A stretch of DNA of 64,000 bases, from contig NZ_CP128170.1 in assembly GCF_030347395.1 (NCBI RefSeq), positions 558,001 to 622,000 of the forward strand, given 5' to 3'. Below, piece after piece: positions 54,587 to 64,000 of the stretch; position 1 is the stretch's first letter; the number at the start of each line of letters is the position of its first letter. This stretch comes from Microbacterium sp. ET2 (GTDB lineage: Bacteria > Actinomycetota > Actinomycetes > Actinomycetales > Microbacteriaceae). The position numbers and the translations under genes were made by a program. The notes beneath the pieces are model-generated. The model ran no database searches. It was not told the origin of the DNA and worked only from the letters and a program-made list of their open reading frames with translations.

Positions 54587-55819
54587 TCGGGTTCTCCGTT
54601 CGGAACGGGGCGGGAGGGGACGGATGCCGCGGTGCGGCCGACCCCGGAGGCGGGACGCTTGCGGCGGGGGCGACGACCGGGGCTGTCATCCAGGGGCGGC
54701 TCGACCAGGGGCAGCCGGATCGTGAAGGTGGACCCCCGCCCGGGCCGTGACCACAGCCGCACCTCCCCGCCGTGGCGCTGCACGGCGTGCTTGACGATGG
54801 CGAGCCCGAGACCCGTGCCGCCGGTGCGGCGCGATCGCGCCTGATCGGTGCGGTAGAAGCGCTCGAAGATGCGCTCCTGGTCGGCCTCGGGGATGCCGAT
54901 GCCGCGGTCCGTGACCGCGATCTCGACGATGTCCTCGACGGCCTTGACCCCGACACCGACGCTCGACCCCTTCGGGGAGTACGCGATCGCGTTGGCGATG
55001 AGATTGCCGACGGCCTCGCTGAGGATCTGGCCGTCGCCGCGTACGTACAGACCGCGCGAGCCACCTCGGGTCAGCGCGACATCAGCGGATGCCGCCTGCA
55101 GGGTGTGCGCGTCGACCGCGGAGGCGATGACCTCGTCGACCGACACGCTGCGCTCCTCGGAGAGCCTCATCGGCCGACTGCAGCCGGGAGAGGTTCATGA
55201 TGCGGGAGGTCAGGAGCGCGAGCCGATTGGCCTCGGCCGTCAGGCGGGAGGAGAACACCCGCACCTGATCGGGGTCGTCGGCGGCGGATTCGATCGCCTC
55301 CGCCAGCAGGCTCACCGCCCCCACCGGGGTCTTGAGCTCGTGGCTGGTGTTCGCCACGAAATCGCGCCGCATCTGCTCGACCCGTTCCCGCTCGGTGATG
55401 TCGCGGAGGACCAGGAGCGTCAGGCGCGGGGAGATCCGTGTCGCCCGTACCGAGACCAGTCGCGGCTCGGCGGGCGGCGCGCCCCGCTGCAGGCGCAGCG
55501 TGGCGGACGCCGACGTGGCGTCATCCTTCATCTTGCGCACGAGGACGCGCAGGTCGTCGCCGGGAAGGGCCGCACCCTCCCTCAGATGGAAAGGCGCCGC
55601 CGAGGCGGATGCCGCCAGGACGGTGAAGGAGTTGTCCACCACGACGGCCGGGTCGTCCATGCCGTGGAGCACCTCGCTCATGCCCTCGGGCAGCTCGCGG
55701 GAATCCGCCGCACGCAGGCGATCACGGGCGCGCATGGAAATGAGGACGATGCCGCTCAAGAGTGCCCCGATGACCACCCCGGCGAGGAGGGCCAGCAGCG
55801 CGAGCTGCGTCGTGTCCAT
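54583..55819 (-). pseudogene. senX3: Sensor histidine kinase SenX3, interrupted by an apparent one-base insertion
   Basis: One kinase of about 411 residues is split between two frames. The first frame (ATG 55819, MDTTQLALLALLAGVVIGAL) has an N-terminal transmembrane segment, a PAS-like region and the phospho-acceptor His in FVANTSHELKTPVG, then runs to RLQSADE. The second, from near 55170, carries LSEERSVSVDEVIAS and a full ATPase domain (NLIANAIAYSPKG, DRGIGIPEADQERIF, GGTGLGLAIVKHAV). Removing one G of the pair at 55165-55166 (CC on the plus strand) joins them as SADELSEERSV. The second ATG has no ribosome binding site. It may be a sequencing error or a real lesion. Confidence 0.85.
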
Positions 55820-55899
55820 GGGTTCCAGCGTAGAGTGCCAGGCACCAGCGCTCCGGCGCAACGGAAGACCCTGCGAGGGCGAGGTCGCTACTATTCACT

Positions 55900-55921
55900 G
55901 TTCGGGCACCGTTCGTTAACC
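55900..55921. promoter_or_regulatory. PHO-box-like direct repeat between senX3 and phoU
   Basis: GTTCGGGCACC and GTTCGTTAACC are adjacent 11-bp units sharing GTTCG and the final ACC. 11-bp GTTCA-type direct repeats are the known PhoP/RegX3 site architecture in actinobacteria. The site sits in the divergent promoter region, so RegX3 autoregulation and phoU control are inferred. Confidence 0.55.
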
Positions 55922-55994
55922 TCCGCTGACGACAATCGCGGGGGTTACGCGTGCCCGCCCGACGCGGAAGACCATCACGAGGAAAGGTGCTGCG

Positions 55995-56678
55995 ATGCGC
56001 GAAGTATTCCATCAGTCGCTGGAGGACGTGCAGTCGCGTCTGGTCGAGATCTCCGAGCTGGTCACGGTGGCGATCGACAAAGCCACCCGCGCCTTCGGCT
56101 CCAGCGACGTCTCGCTGGCCGAAGAGGTCATCGACGCCGACCTCATCATCGATCAGAAGACCGTCGAACTCGACGAGCTCGCGATCGAGATCCTCGCCCG
56201 GCAGCAGCCGGTCGCCCGCGATCTGCGCATCGTCGTCAGCGCCCTCCGCGTCAGCGCATCGCTCGAGCGCATGGGCGACATCGCCGAGCACATCGCTCAG
56301 CTCACCCGCATGCGCTTCCCCGAGCGGGCGGTCCCCAAGGGCCTGAAGTCGACGTTCTCCAAGATGGGTCAGCTCGATGTCGAGGCGGCGCGCCTGCTGA
56401 CCGAGCTCCTGCGGACCATCGACCTGACCATCACCGACCGCATCCGTGACCTCGACGACAAGATCGACGACCTGCACGTCAGCGTCTTCGAGAAGGTGCT
56501 CTCCGACAGCTGGGAGGGCGAGGCCTCGGCGACGGTCGACGCCACCCTGGCGAGCCGGTACCACGAGCGCTTCGCCGACCACGCGGTATCCATCGGAAAG
56601 AAGATGATCTACCTCGCCACCGGTGACTGGGCGAGCCACGGCGAGGCGTTCGAAGAGGCCCAGGCCGCGAACGCCTGA
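55995..56678 (+). CDS. phoU: Phosphate signalling protein PhoU
   Basis: A 227-residue helical-bundle protein with two PhoU repeats (residues about 10-100 and 115-205). EVIDADLIIDQKTVELDELAIEIL and HERFADHAVSIGKKMIYLATGDW are the conserved metal-binding helix motifs with E/DxxxD. It links the Pst transporter state to the phosphate sensor kinase. It is divergent from senX3-regX3 across a PHO-box-like repeat. GAGGAAAGG lies upstream of the ATG. A terminator follows. Confidence 0.95.
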   Translation: MREVFHQSLEDVQSRLVEISELVTVAIDKATRAFGSSDVSLAEEVIDADLIIDQKTVELDELAIEILARQQPVARDLRIVVSALRVSASLERMGDIAEHIAQLTRMRFPERAVPKGLKSTFSKMGQLDVEAARLLTELLRTIDLTITDRIRDLDDKIDDLHVSVFEKVLSDSWEGEASATVDATLASRYHERFADHAVSIGKKMIYLATGDWASHGEAFEEAQAANA

Positions 56679-56696
56679 ACCCTCCCCTGACGAAAG

Positions 56697-56727
56697 AACG
56701 GGCCCGCGCATGCGCCGGGCCCGTTCC
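56697..56727. terminator. Bidirectional terminator between phoU and gpmA
   Basis: GAACGGGCCCG and CGGGCCCGTTC, a perfect 11-bp stem around a 9-base loop, between convergent stop codons. Confidence 0.8.
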
Positions 56728-56742
56728 GCGTTTCCAGGATGC

Positions 56743-57495
56743 CTACTTCTTCGCGCCCTGAGCGGCGACGGCTGCGGCGCCGGCCGCCGCGGCCTCGGGG
56801 TCGAGGTACTGCCCCGGCCCGTCGGCCACGAGGTTCTCGTCGAGGCGGTACACCAGCGGAATCCCGGTCGGGATGTTGACCTCGGCGATGTCGGCGTCGC
56901 TGATGCCCTCGAGATGCTTGACGAGGCCACGCAGCGAGTTTCCGTGCGCGGTGACCAGGACCGTCTTACCCGCCTGCAGGTCGGGGACGATGTCGCTGTT
57001 CCAGTACGGCAGCAGACGTTCGATCACCAGCGCGAGCGACTCGGTGCGCGGCACCTCGCCGTCGATGCCCTCGTAACGGGGGTCGCCGATCTGGCTGAAT
57101 TCGTCGTCGTCGGCCAGCGGCGGCGGCGGCACGTCGAAGGAGCGGCGCCAGAGCATGAACTGCTCCTGCCCGAACTCCGCCAGGGTCTGCGCCTTGTCCT
57201 TCCCCTGCAGTGCTCCGTAGTGCCGCTCGTTCAGGCGCCACGAGCGCTTCACCGGAATCCACAGCCGGTCGGCCGCGTCGAGGGCGATGTTCGCCGTCTG
57301 AATGGCGCGGCTGAGCACCGAGGTGTAGAGGATGTCGGGAGCCAGGCCCGACTCGGCGAGGAGCTGTCCGCCGCGGGTGGCCTCGGCCTTGCCCTGCTCG
57401 GTCAGGCGGACATCGACCCACCCGGTGAAGAGGTTCAGCTCGTTCCACTCGCTCTGGCCGTGACGAAGGAGGATCAGCGTAGAGGGCTCGGTCAT
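56743..57495 (-). CDS. gpmA: 2,3-bisphosphoglycerate-dependent phosphoglycerate mutase
   Basis: Glycolytic enzyme interconverting 3- and 2-phosphoglycerate. The 250-residue product has the phospho-His12 motif [18 protein letters not shown], the acidic residue in [15 protein letters not shown] and the second His in [15 protein letters not shown]. The C-terminal tail is Ala-rich ([16 protein letters not shown]). It lies 65 bases from phoU in convergent orientation, as in many actinobacteria. Confidence 0.97.
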   Translation of the reverse strand: MTEPSTLILLRHGQSEWNELNLFTGWVDVRLTEQGKAEATRGGQLLAESGLAPDILYTSVLSRAIQTANIALDAADRLWIPVKRSWRLNERHYGALQGKDKAQTLAEFGQEQFMLWRRSFDVPPPPLADDDEFSQIGDPRYEGIDGEVPRTESLALVIERLLPYWNSDIVPDLQAGKTVLVTAHGNSLRGLVKHLEGISDADIAEVNIPTGIPLVYRLDENLVADGPGQYLDPEAAAAGAAAVAAQGAKK

Positions 57496-57551
57496 ACGTT
57501 CATGCTACTGAGCGCATCGGCCGCACCCGAACCCGCTGGCATCATGGAGGG

Positions 57552-58376
57552 ATGACCGGCGGACGCGCTCCCATCGGTCGCGTCACGCGGGGGACGACCG
57601 GCACCAATCGCCTTCGCCGGGTGGACCGGTGGATCGCCAGGCACCCCGCCCTCCGACGCTCGGACGACCCCCTCGTCGTCGACCTCGGCTACGGAGCGCG
57701 GGGCTGGACGACGCTGGAGCTGTGGTCCCGCATCTCGCCGGTGCACCCGGCCGCGGAGGTCGTGGGCCTCGAGATAGATCCGGCGCGGGTGGACCGTGCC
57801 CGCGAGGAACTCGCACGGGTCCGCGCCGGGGAGACCTCTTTCGCTCGCGACGCCCGCGTGCGCTTCGACCGCGGCGGCTTCGAGGTTGTCCTTCCGAACG
57901 GACGCCGGCCCGCGGTCATCCGCGCCATGAACGTCCTCCGCCAGTACGACGAGACCGAGGTCGTCAACGCCTGGGAGCGAATGACCGCCCGCCTTCAGCC
58001 GGGCGGCGTGCTCGTCGAGGGCACGTGCGACGAGCGGGGCCGGATCGCCACCTGGGTCGCCGTCGACGACACCTCGCGCCCGCGCACCCTGACGATCTCC
58101 CTGCGCCTGGCCGATCTCGAGCGGCCGGGGGTCGTCGCCGAGCGACTCCCGAAGGCACTGATCCATCGGAACGTGCCCGGCGAGCGGATCCACGACGTGC
58201 TCCGGGCTGCGGACGACGAGTGGGAGCGCGCCGCCGGTCTCGCGCCGTTCGGCCCGGTCCAGCGGTGGGAAGGAGCCCTGCGGGGGCTGCAGGCGCGCGG
58301 GGTCGAGATCCTGGACCGTCGGCGCTGGCGCCTGGGCGAGATGACGGTCCCGTGGGAAACCGTCGCTCCCCGCTGA
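57552..58376 (+). CDS. Class I SAM-dependent methyltransferase-like protein
   Basis: A 274-residue actinobacterial protein. It has a Rossmann methyltransferase start (DDPLVVDLGYGARGWTTLELW, motif I with DLGYG), VVGLEIDPARVDRA (motif II acidic residue) and RAMNVLRQYDETEV. The later half, ending RRWRLGEMTVPWETV, is specific to this family. The substrate is unknown. It is adjacent to gpmA (divergent) and convergent with ygfZ, a common actinobacterial order. Confidence 0.82.
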   Translation: MTGGRAPIGRVTRGTTGTNRLRRVDRWIARHPALRRSDDPLVVDLGYGARGWTTLELWSRISPVHPAAEVVGLEIDPARVDRAREELARVRAGETSFARDARVRFDRGGFEVVLPNGRRPAVIRAMNVLRQYDETEVVNAWERMTARLQPGGVLVEGTCDERGRIATWVAVDDTSRPRTLTISLRLADLERPGVVAERLPKALIHRNVPGERIHDVLRAADDEWERAAGLAPFGPVQRWEGALRGLQARGVEILDRRRWRLGEMTVPWETVAPR

Positions 58377-58412
58377 CGGGGACCGATCAGGGTCTGACGG
58401 GGACCGATCAGG
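58373..58412. repeat. Tandem 19-bp direct repeat, 21-bp period
   Basis: CTGACGGGGACCGATCAGG occurs twice (58373-58391 and 58394-58412). The first copy contains the TGA stop of the methyltransferase gene. Each copy is itself partly palindromic (CTGA...TCAG). It lies between two convergent genes. Confidence 0.8.
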
Positions 58413-58424
58413 CCTGCGCCCGGA

Positions 58425-59531
58425 TCACGCCCCGGCGACCTTCCGCCGTGAAAGTCGGGTGATGCGCGGAACTCCGGCGACCGCGCCCGCCTCCGGCGGC
58501 ACGATGGCGACCTGCGCGGCCGCGATCGCACCGTCCTCGGTGTCGACGACGAGATCGACGTCGATGGGGGTGTTCCTGCGCACCAGAGCCAGGGCGATGG
58601 GCCCTTCCTCGTAGTGCAGCGCCGAGGAGGTGATCGCACCCACCACGTCCTCCCCCGTCCGGACCGGGGCTCCGGGCGCGGGAAGCGTGCTGTCGCTGCC
58701 GTCGAGGTGCAGGGCGACCAGGCGCCGCGGCGGATGGCCGAGGTTGTGCACCTTGGCCACCGTCTCCTGCCCGCGGTAGCAGCCCTTGCTCAGGTGCACC
58801 GCGGTCCGCAGCCAATCGGCCTCGTGCGGGAGCGCACGCTCATCGGCTTCGCTCCGCCAGCGCGGACGCCACGCGGCGATGCGCAGGGCATCGGCGGCGA
58901 GCGACCCGGCGAGGTCCCGCTCACCGCGGCGGGCGTCCTCGAGCATGCGAGCGGCGTCATCGGGGAGCACGAGCGCCTCGGTCCAGTCCCAGTCCTCACC
59001 GGCGTGCTGCTCGAGCGGTCCGTAGGCATGCCCCCCGACCTGAACGCGAGGCCACGGGTCCTGCCACGCGAGCCGGCGTCCTGTCACCTCAGCTGCGGGA
59101 ACACCGCGCACCGCGGCATCCGTTCCCCCCACCACGACGACCTCGTCGGTCGCATCCCTGATCTCCACGCGCAGCCGGAACCGCATCCGCGTCAGCCACG
59201 ACGCCAGCGGCCCGACGTCAGCGGCGTCGACGATCAACCAGGTCGTCTCGCCGTCGTCGAGGACGGATGCCGCGTGCTCGACGTGTCCGTGCGGATCGAG
59301 CACGAGCATCTCGGTGCTCTCGCCCGGCGAGAGATGGGCGACCGCCTGGGAGGTGAGCGAGTCCAGCCAGGACAGTCGATCGGGTCCGGCGACGGCGATG
59401 ACCCCCCGATCGCCGAGGAGCGCGACGGCGCGGCCGTGTGCCAGCGCGCGCTGCTCTCCGAGCGGATTGCCGAGGTGCCGGAGCACCCCGTCTTCGACGA
59501 CGGCACCGGGAAGATCGATGAGGGGAAGCAT
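58425..59531 (-). CDS. ygfZ: YgfZ/GcvT-domain folate-binding protein
   Basis: A 368-residue tetrahydrofolate-binding protein implicated in Fe-S cluster maintenance. The diagnostic KGCYRGQE motif with its conserved Cys is present (HLSKGCYRGQETVAKVHNLG), along with the GcvT-like N-terminal region (GPDRLSWLDSLTSQAVAHLSPGE) and C-terminal barrel. The ATG at 59531 was chosen because homology starts there. It lies one base after the stop of the nitrobindin gene, a conserved pair. Confidence 0.92.
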   Translation of the reverse strand: MLPLIDLPGAVVEDGVLRHLGNPLGEQRALAHGRAVALLGDRGVIAVAGPDRLSWLDSLTSQAVAHLSPGESTEMLVLDPHGHVEHAASVLDDGETTWLIVDAADVGPLASWLTRMRFRLRVEIRDATDEVVVVGGTDAAVRGVPAAEVTGRRLAWQDPWPRVQVGGHAYGPLEQHAGEDWDWTEALVLPDDAARMLEDARRGERDLAGSLAADALRIAAWRPRWRSEADERALPHEADWLRTAVHLSKGCYRGQETVAKVHNLGHPPRRLVALHLDGSDSTLPAPGAPVRTGEDVVGAITSSALHYEEGPIALALVRRNTPIDVDLVVDTEDGAIAAAQVAIVPPEAGAVAGVPRITRLSRRKVAGA

Positions 59532-59532
59532 G

Positions 59533-60141
59533 TCAGTCCGCCTTCGCCAGTCGGGCCGACGCGTGCGCGCCCAGGCGGGCGCCGACGGCGGCGATGTCCC
59601 AGGCCCACAGCAGGTGGCCGTCCACGAGCCCGTACATCCGTGTGGCGGCGGTGTAGGGCTTGGCACCCGCGGTGCGGACGACGGCGTCGGTGGCGAGGTC
59701 GATGCGCGGACCACGCACGCGACCGAGGTACAGCTCGCTGACGCCGTCGGAGTGCACGATCGCCGCTTCCACCTCGAAGTCGCCCTCGGGCGTGCGCAGG
59801 GCCTCGACGTCGTCGACGGTGCGCGCGGGGGCGCTCGCGATCGGGGGAAGGAGCCCGGGGCCCGCGTCCGCAGCGGTCGCCGCGCGCGACAGGCGCCAGA
59901 ATCCCATCTCGGAGACCAGCTCCTGCGGCCGCGGGTCGGGCGCAGGAGCGAGCAGCCACGCCCGGGCCGAATAGTTAAGGTGGTCTCCCCCGTCGTGACT
60001 GAAGCTCACCCGGTGACGGAACTCTCCGACGTAGTGGTGTTCAGGGGTGTCGTAATCGATGACGCCCGTGCCCTCCCACACGCCCAGTAGCCACGAGAGA
60101 GGAGCGAGATCGGCGGGGAGGTCGGTCGGCAGTTCGAGCAC
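59533..60141 (-). CDS. Nitrobindin / FABP-like heme-binding protein (DUF1794)
   Basis: A 202-residue beta-barrel protein. The family hallmark LSWLLGVWEGTGVIDYDT (GxWxGxG) opens the barrel. Other conserved blocks are YVGEFRHRVSFSHDGGDHLNY, ELVSEMGFWRL and VSELYLGRVRGPRIDLATDAVVRT; the C-terminal MYGLVDGHLLWAWDIAAVG includes the heme-proximal region. The family binds heme b and may sense or scavenge reactive nitrogen. It directly precedes ygfZ and they are probably co-transcribed. Confidence 0.9.
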   Translation of the reverse strand: MLELPTDLPADLAPLSWLLGVWEGTGVIDYDTPEHHYVGEFRHRVSFSHDGGDHLNYSARAWLLAPAPDPRPQELVSEMGFWRLSRAATAADAGPGLLPPIASAPARTVDDVEALRTPEGDFEVEAAIVHSDGVSELYLGRVRGPRIDLATDAVVRTAGAKPYTAATRMYGLVDGHLLWAWDIAAVGARLGAHASARLAKAD

Positions 60142-60151
60142 GAAGGGCTCG

Positions 60152-60265
60152 TCAGCGCTGACCGCGGTAGAGGTTCTTGATCACGACAGCCGACACGAAC
60201 GCGATCGCGACCGACGCGAGACCCAGCAACCCCAGGTAGAAGATTTCCAGCGCAAGCAGGTCCAT
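60152..60265 (-). CDS. 37-residue single-span membrane protein
   Basis: A very short gene: ATG at 60265, stop at 60152, product MDLLALEIFYLGLLGLASVA... with one transmembrane helix over nearly its whole length and a basic end (KNLYRGQR). Support comes from a TAGACT -10 element 7 bases upstream (leaderless), the hydrophobic composition and position upstream of the nitrobindin gene. The function is unknown; it could stabilise a membrane complex. Confidence 0.65.
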   Translation of the reverse strand: MDLLALEIFYLGLLGLASVAIAFVSAVVIKNLYRGQR

Positions 60266-60272
60266 ACCCCTG

Positions 60273-60278
60273 AGTCTA
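60273..60278 (-). promoter_or_regulatory. -10 element for the 37-residue membrane protein gene
   Basis: TAGACT (minus strand) ends 7 bases before the ATG at 60265 with no ribosome binding site, as for a leaderless mRNA. Confidence 0.55.
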
Positions 60279-60294
60279 GCGCCGCCCGCGAAGG

Positions 60295-60594
60295 CTAGCC
60301 CGTCACGACGGCGGCGAGCGCGAAGCCCATGCTCAGCACGCCCAGCACCAGCAGGGCGCCGAGGACGCTGGCCGCCACCCGCTCGGTGAAACCCTGAGAA
60401 CGCCCGTACCAGAGCTGCACCGCGAAGGCGAGGATCAGGCAGCCGCCGAGAGTCACCGTCAACCACGCGGCCCGCCACTCCACCGGCACGAGCACCCCGA
60501 TCGCCACTCCCGCGACCGCCGCGAGCACCCATACGGCGATGATCCCGCCGATGGTGCGGCGGGGGACGAGCTCGATCTCGGACATCCCCTTCAT
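60295..60594 (-). CDS. Small multi-span membrane protein, unknown function
   Basis: A 99-residue protein with three transmembrane segments (about 14-38, 43-62 and 73-97). It starts [17 protein letters not shown]; an ATG three codons in (60585) is an alternative. No known domain. It lies upstream of the 37-residue gene in the same direction and divergent from the GlnR-like regulator. Confidence 0.75.
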   Translation of the reverse strand: MKGMSEIELVPRRTIGGIIAVWVLAAVAGVAIGVLVPVEWRAAWLTVTLGGCLILAFAVQLWYGRSQGFTERVAASVLGALLVLGVLSMGFALAAVVTG

Positions 60595-60730
60595 TGTGTC
60601 CTATCCGACCGGAGAGAACACCCCGCTCGCCGACCGCGTCGGGCCGGTACCCGTCACGCCCTACACTGGGCTTCACGACGTGAAGTCAGAGTGCACGACG
60701 CCTCAGAGCGTCGGGAGGACGGTCCAGCGA

Positions 60731-61447
60731 GTGGCACAGCTTCTGGTGTTGAGCTCCACGCAGGGAGCAGGTCCTGTCCTGCCTGCCATGGAACTGCTCA
60801 GTCACCGCGTGCGGCTCATCCCGGCCGAGCCGGCGCAGCTGGTCAACGCCCCGGCAGCCGACGTCATCTTCGTCGATGCCCGCGTCGACCTCGTCGGCGC
60901 CAAGTCGCTGTGCAAGATCCTCAACACCACGGGCCTGGACGCACCTCTGCTCCTCGTCGTCACCGAGGGCGGCCTGACAGCGGTGTCCACCGATTGGGGT
61001 GTCGACGACGTCATTTTGGTGACCGCGGGCCCCGCCGAGGTCGACGCCCGCATCCGCCTGGCGATCGGCCGGGTCTCGAAGGAGCAGGTCTCCACCCGCA
61101 TCCAGACCTCCGGCATCAGCATCGATGAGTCCTCGTACTCCGCCAAGGTGCACGGCAAACCCCTGGACCTCACATACAAGGAGTTCCAGCTCCTGCACTT
61201 CTTCGCCACGCACCCCTCGCGGGTGTTCACGCGCGAGCAGCTGCTGAGCGAGGTGTGGGGCTACGACTACTTCGGCGGCACCCGCACCGTCGACGTGCAT
61301 GTCCGGCGGCTGCGCGCCAAGCTCGGCGATCTCGAGCAGCTGATCGGCACGGTGCGCAATGTCGGCTACCGGTTCAACGTCTACGAGGACGATCAGGTCC
61401 CCGCGCCCCGTGAGCGGACCACGAACCGGGAGCGCACGGACGCCTGA
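60731..61447 (+). CDS. glnR: GlnR-like nitrogen regulator (atypical OmpR-family)
   Basis: A 238-residue atypical response regulator that closely follows actinobacterial GlnR. The receiver-like domain has [64 protein letters not shown] and no full phosphorylation pocket. The winged helix contains [37 protein letters not shown] and ends NVGYRFNVY. GlnR controls ammonium assimilation and nitrogen scavenging. GTG at 60731 fits the family start (AQLLVLSS); a GTG at 60679 lies 11 bases after a TACACT -10 element and would add 17 residues. ppk1 follows. Confidence 0.82.
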   Translation: MAQLLVLSSTQGAGPVLPAMELLSHRVRLIPAEPAQLVNAPAADVIFVDARVDLVGAKSLCKILNTTGLDAPLLLVVTEGGLTAVSTDWGVDDVILVTAGPAEVDARIRLAIGRVSKEQVSTRIQTSGISIDESSYSAKVHGKPLDLTYKEFQLLHFFATHPSRVFTREQLLSEVWGYDYFGGTRTVDVHVRRLRAKLGDLEQLIGTVRNVGYRFNVYEDDQVPAPRERTTNRERTDA

Positions 61448-61530
61448 CCCCGCCGCCGGAATCGGCGCCGACAGCGACGCCGGACGCGCCTGTTCACGCG
61501 AGCGACACCTCACCCTGCAATGATGTGGGG

Positions 61531-63692
<2,162 letters not shown>

Positions 63693-63696
<4 letters not shown>

Positions 63697-64000
63697 CGGC
63701 CGACACGGTCTGGGCCGCGGGCGGCGTCGTCTGGCGCCTGGTGGAGGGGAAGCTCCGGATCCTCCTCATCCATCGCACGAAGTATCGCGACGTCACGCTG
63801 CCGAAGGGCAAGGTCGACCCGGGAGAGACCCTCCCCGAAACGGCCGTGCGCGAGATCCACGAGGAGACCGGGATCAAGGTGAGCCTCGGCGCACCCGTCG
63901 GGGTGTCCCGCTACCACCTGCCGAGCAAACGCGAGAAGGTCGTGCACTACTGGGCGGCCGAGGCGACCGAGACGGCCATCCGCACCTCCTCGTTCGTGCC
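63693..64000 (+). CDS. NUDIX hydrolase (MutT1-like), 3' end beyond window
   Basis: The first 102 residues of a NUDIX hydrolase. The NUDIX box is complete ([22 protein letters not shown]). The context right after ppk1, and the N-terminus [10 protein letters not shown], match mycobacterial MutT1, which also carries a C-terminal histidine-phosphatase (RHG) domain that would lie beyond the window. MutT1 hydrolyses 8-oxo-dGTP and diadenosine polyphosphates. It is coupled to ppk1 by ATGA overlap. Confidence 0.9.

Overview
The window is high-GC DNA from an actinobacterium, most likely Microbacteriaceae (Microbacterium or a close relative). The support is the gene content: an ImuA'-ImuB-DnaE2 mutasome with an actinobacterial LexA box, CarD, DUF3027 and DUF3263 proteins, a LytR_C protein, an XPB-type helicase, an IspD-IspF fusion, SenX3-RegX3, a WXG100 protein and a GlnR-type regulator. 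Several genes also have a -10 hexamer only 5-8 nt before the start codon, which is typical of leaderless actinobacterial mRNAs. I see no prophage, insertion sequence, CRISPR array or rRNA. There is one tRNA gene, tRNA-Thr(UGU).

Layout. 0-4.4 kb: the SOS mutasome operon on the minus strand, with dnaE2 running off the left edge. 4.4-8.4 kb: an intracellular GH10 xylanase, an HNH endonuclease with an elaborate leader (small ORF, terminator, possible masking of the ribosome binding site), an M23 peptidase and a DtxR-family regulator. 8.5-16.6 kb: serC, DUF3027 with a cold-shock protein, a helicase-associated gene split in two, the XPB helicase, a saccharopine-dehydrogenase-like protein and an alpha/beta hydrolase. 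16.6-20.3 kb: a TetR regulator with three phased operators, a two-component system and an orphan WXG100 gene. 20.4-31.3 kb: fadD with an SBF transporter, groL under CIRCE, cspA, small conserved genes, msrB with a nitroreductase, a DMT transporter, tRNA-Thr and a DsbA-fold protein that has lost its CXXC motif. 31.6-34.1 kb: an MsmK/UgpC-type ATPase and a DUF4032 protein.

34.8-47.5 kb is an accessory catabolic region that I cannot assign to a known pathway. It holds E2 and fused E1 2-oxoacid dehydrogenase genes, a VOC protein, a GntR/FCD regulator, a ketopantoate-reductase-like protein, a Dabb protein, a zinc alcohol dehydrogenase, an XRE-cupin regulator, a degenerate SDR, an unusual M24 protein, a 3-hydroxyisobutyrate-dehydrogenase-like enzyme and an amidohydrolase. 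It has two palindromic operators, one identical to the Caulobacter VanR operator core. This is the best candidate for undescribed biology here.

47.6-64 kb is housekeeping: rlmB-cysS, EamA, GNAT, ispDF-carD, a lipoprotein, regX3-senX3 divergent from phoU with a PHO-box-like repeat, gpmA, ygfZ with a nitrobindin, glnR-like, ppk1 and a partial NUDIX gene. Phosphate sensing (SenX3-RegX3, PhoU), polyphosphate synthesis (Ppk1) and nitrogen control (GlnR-like) lie within 10 kb of each other.

Three genes are interrupted by what look like single-base indels: the helicase-associated gene near 11.28 kb, an NAD(P)-binding oxidoreductase near 34.42 kb and senX3 near 55.17 kb. Two of the three are in C5 runs. 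Base-calling or assembly error is the simplest explanation, but read evidence is needed.
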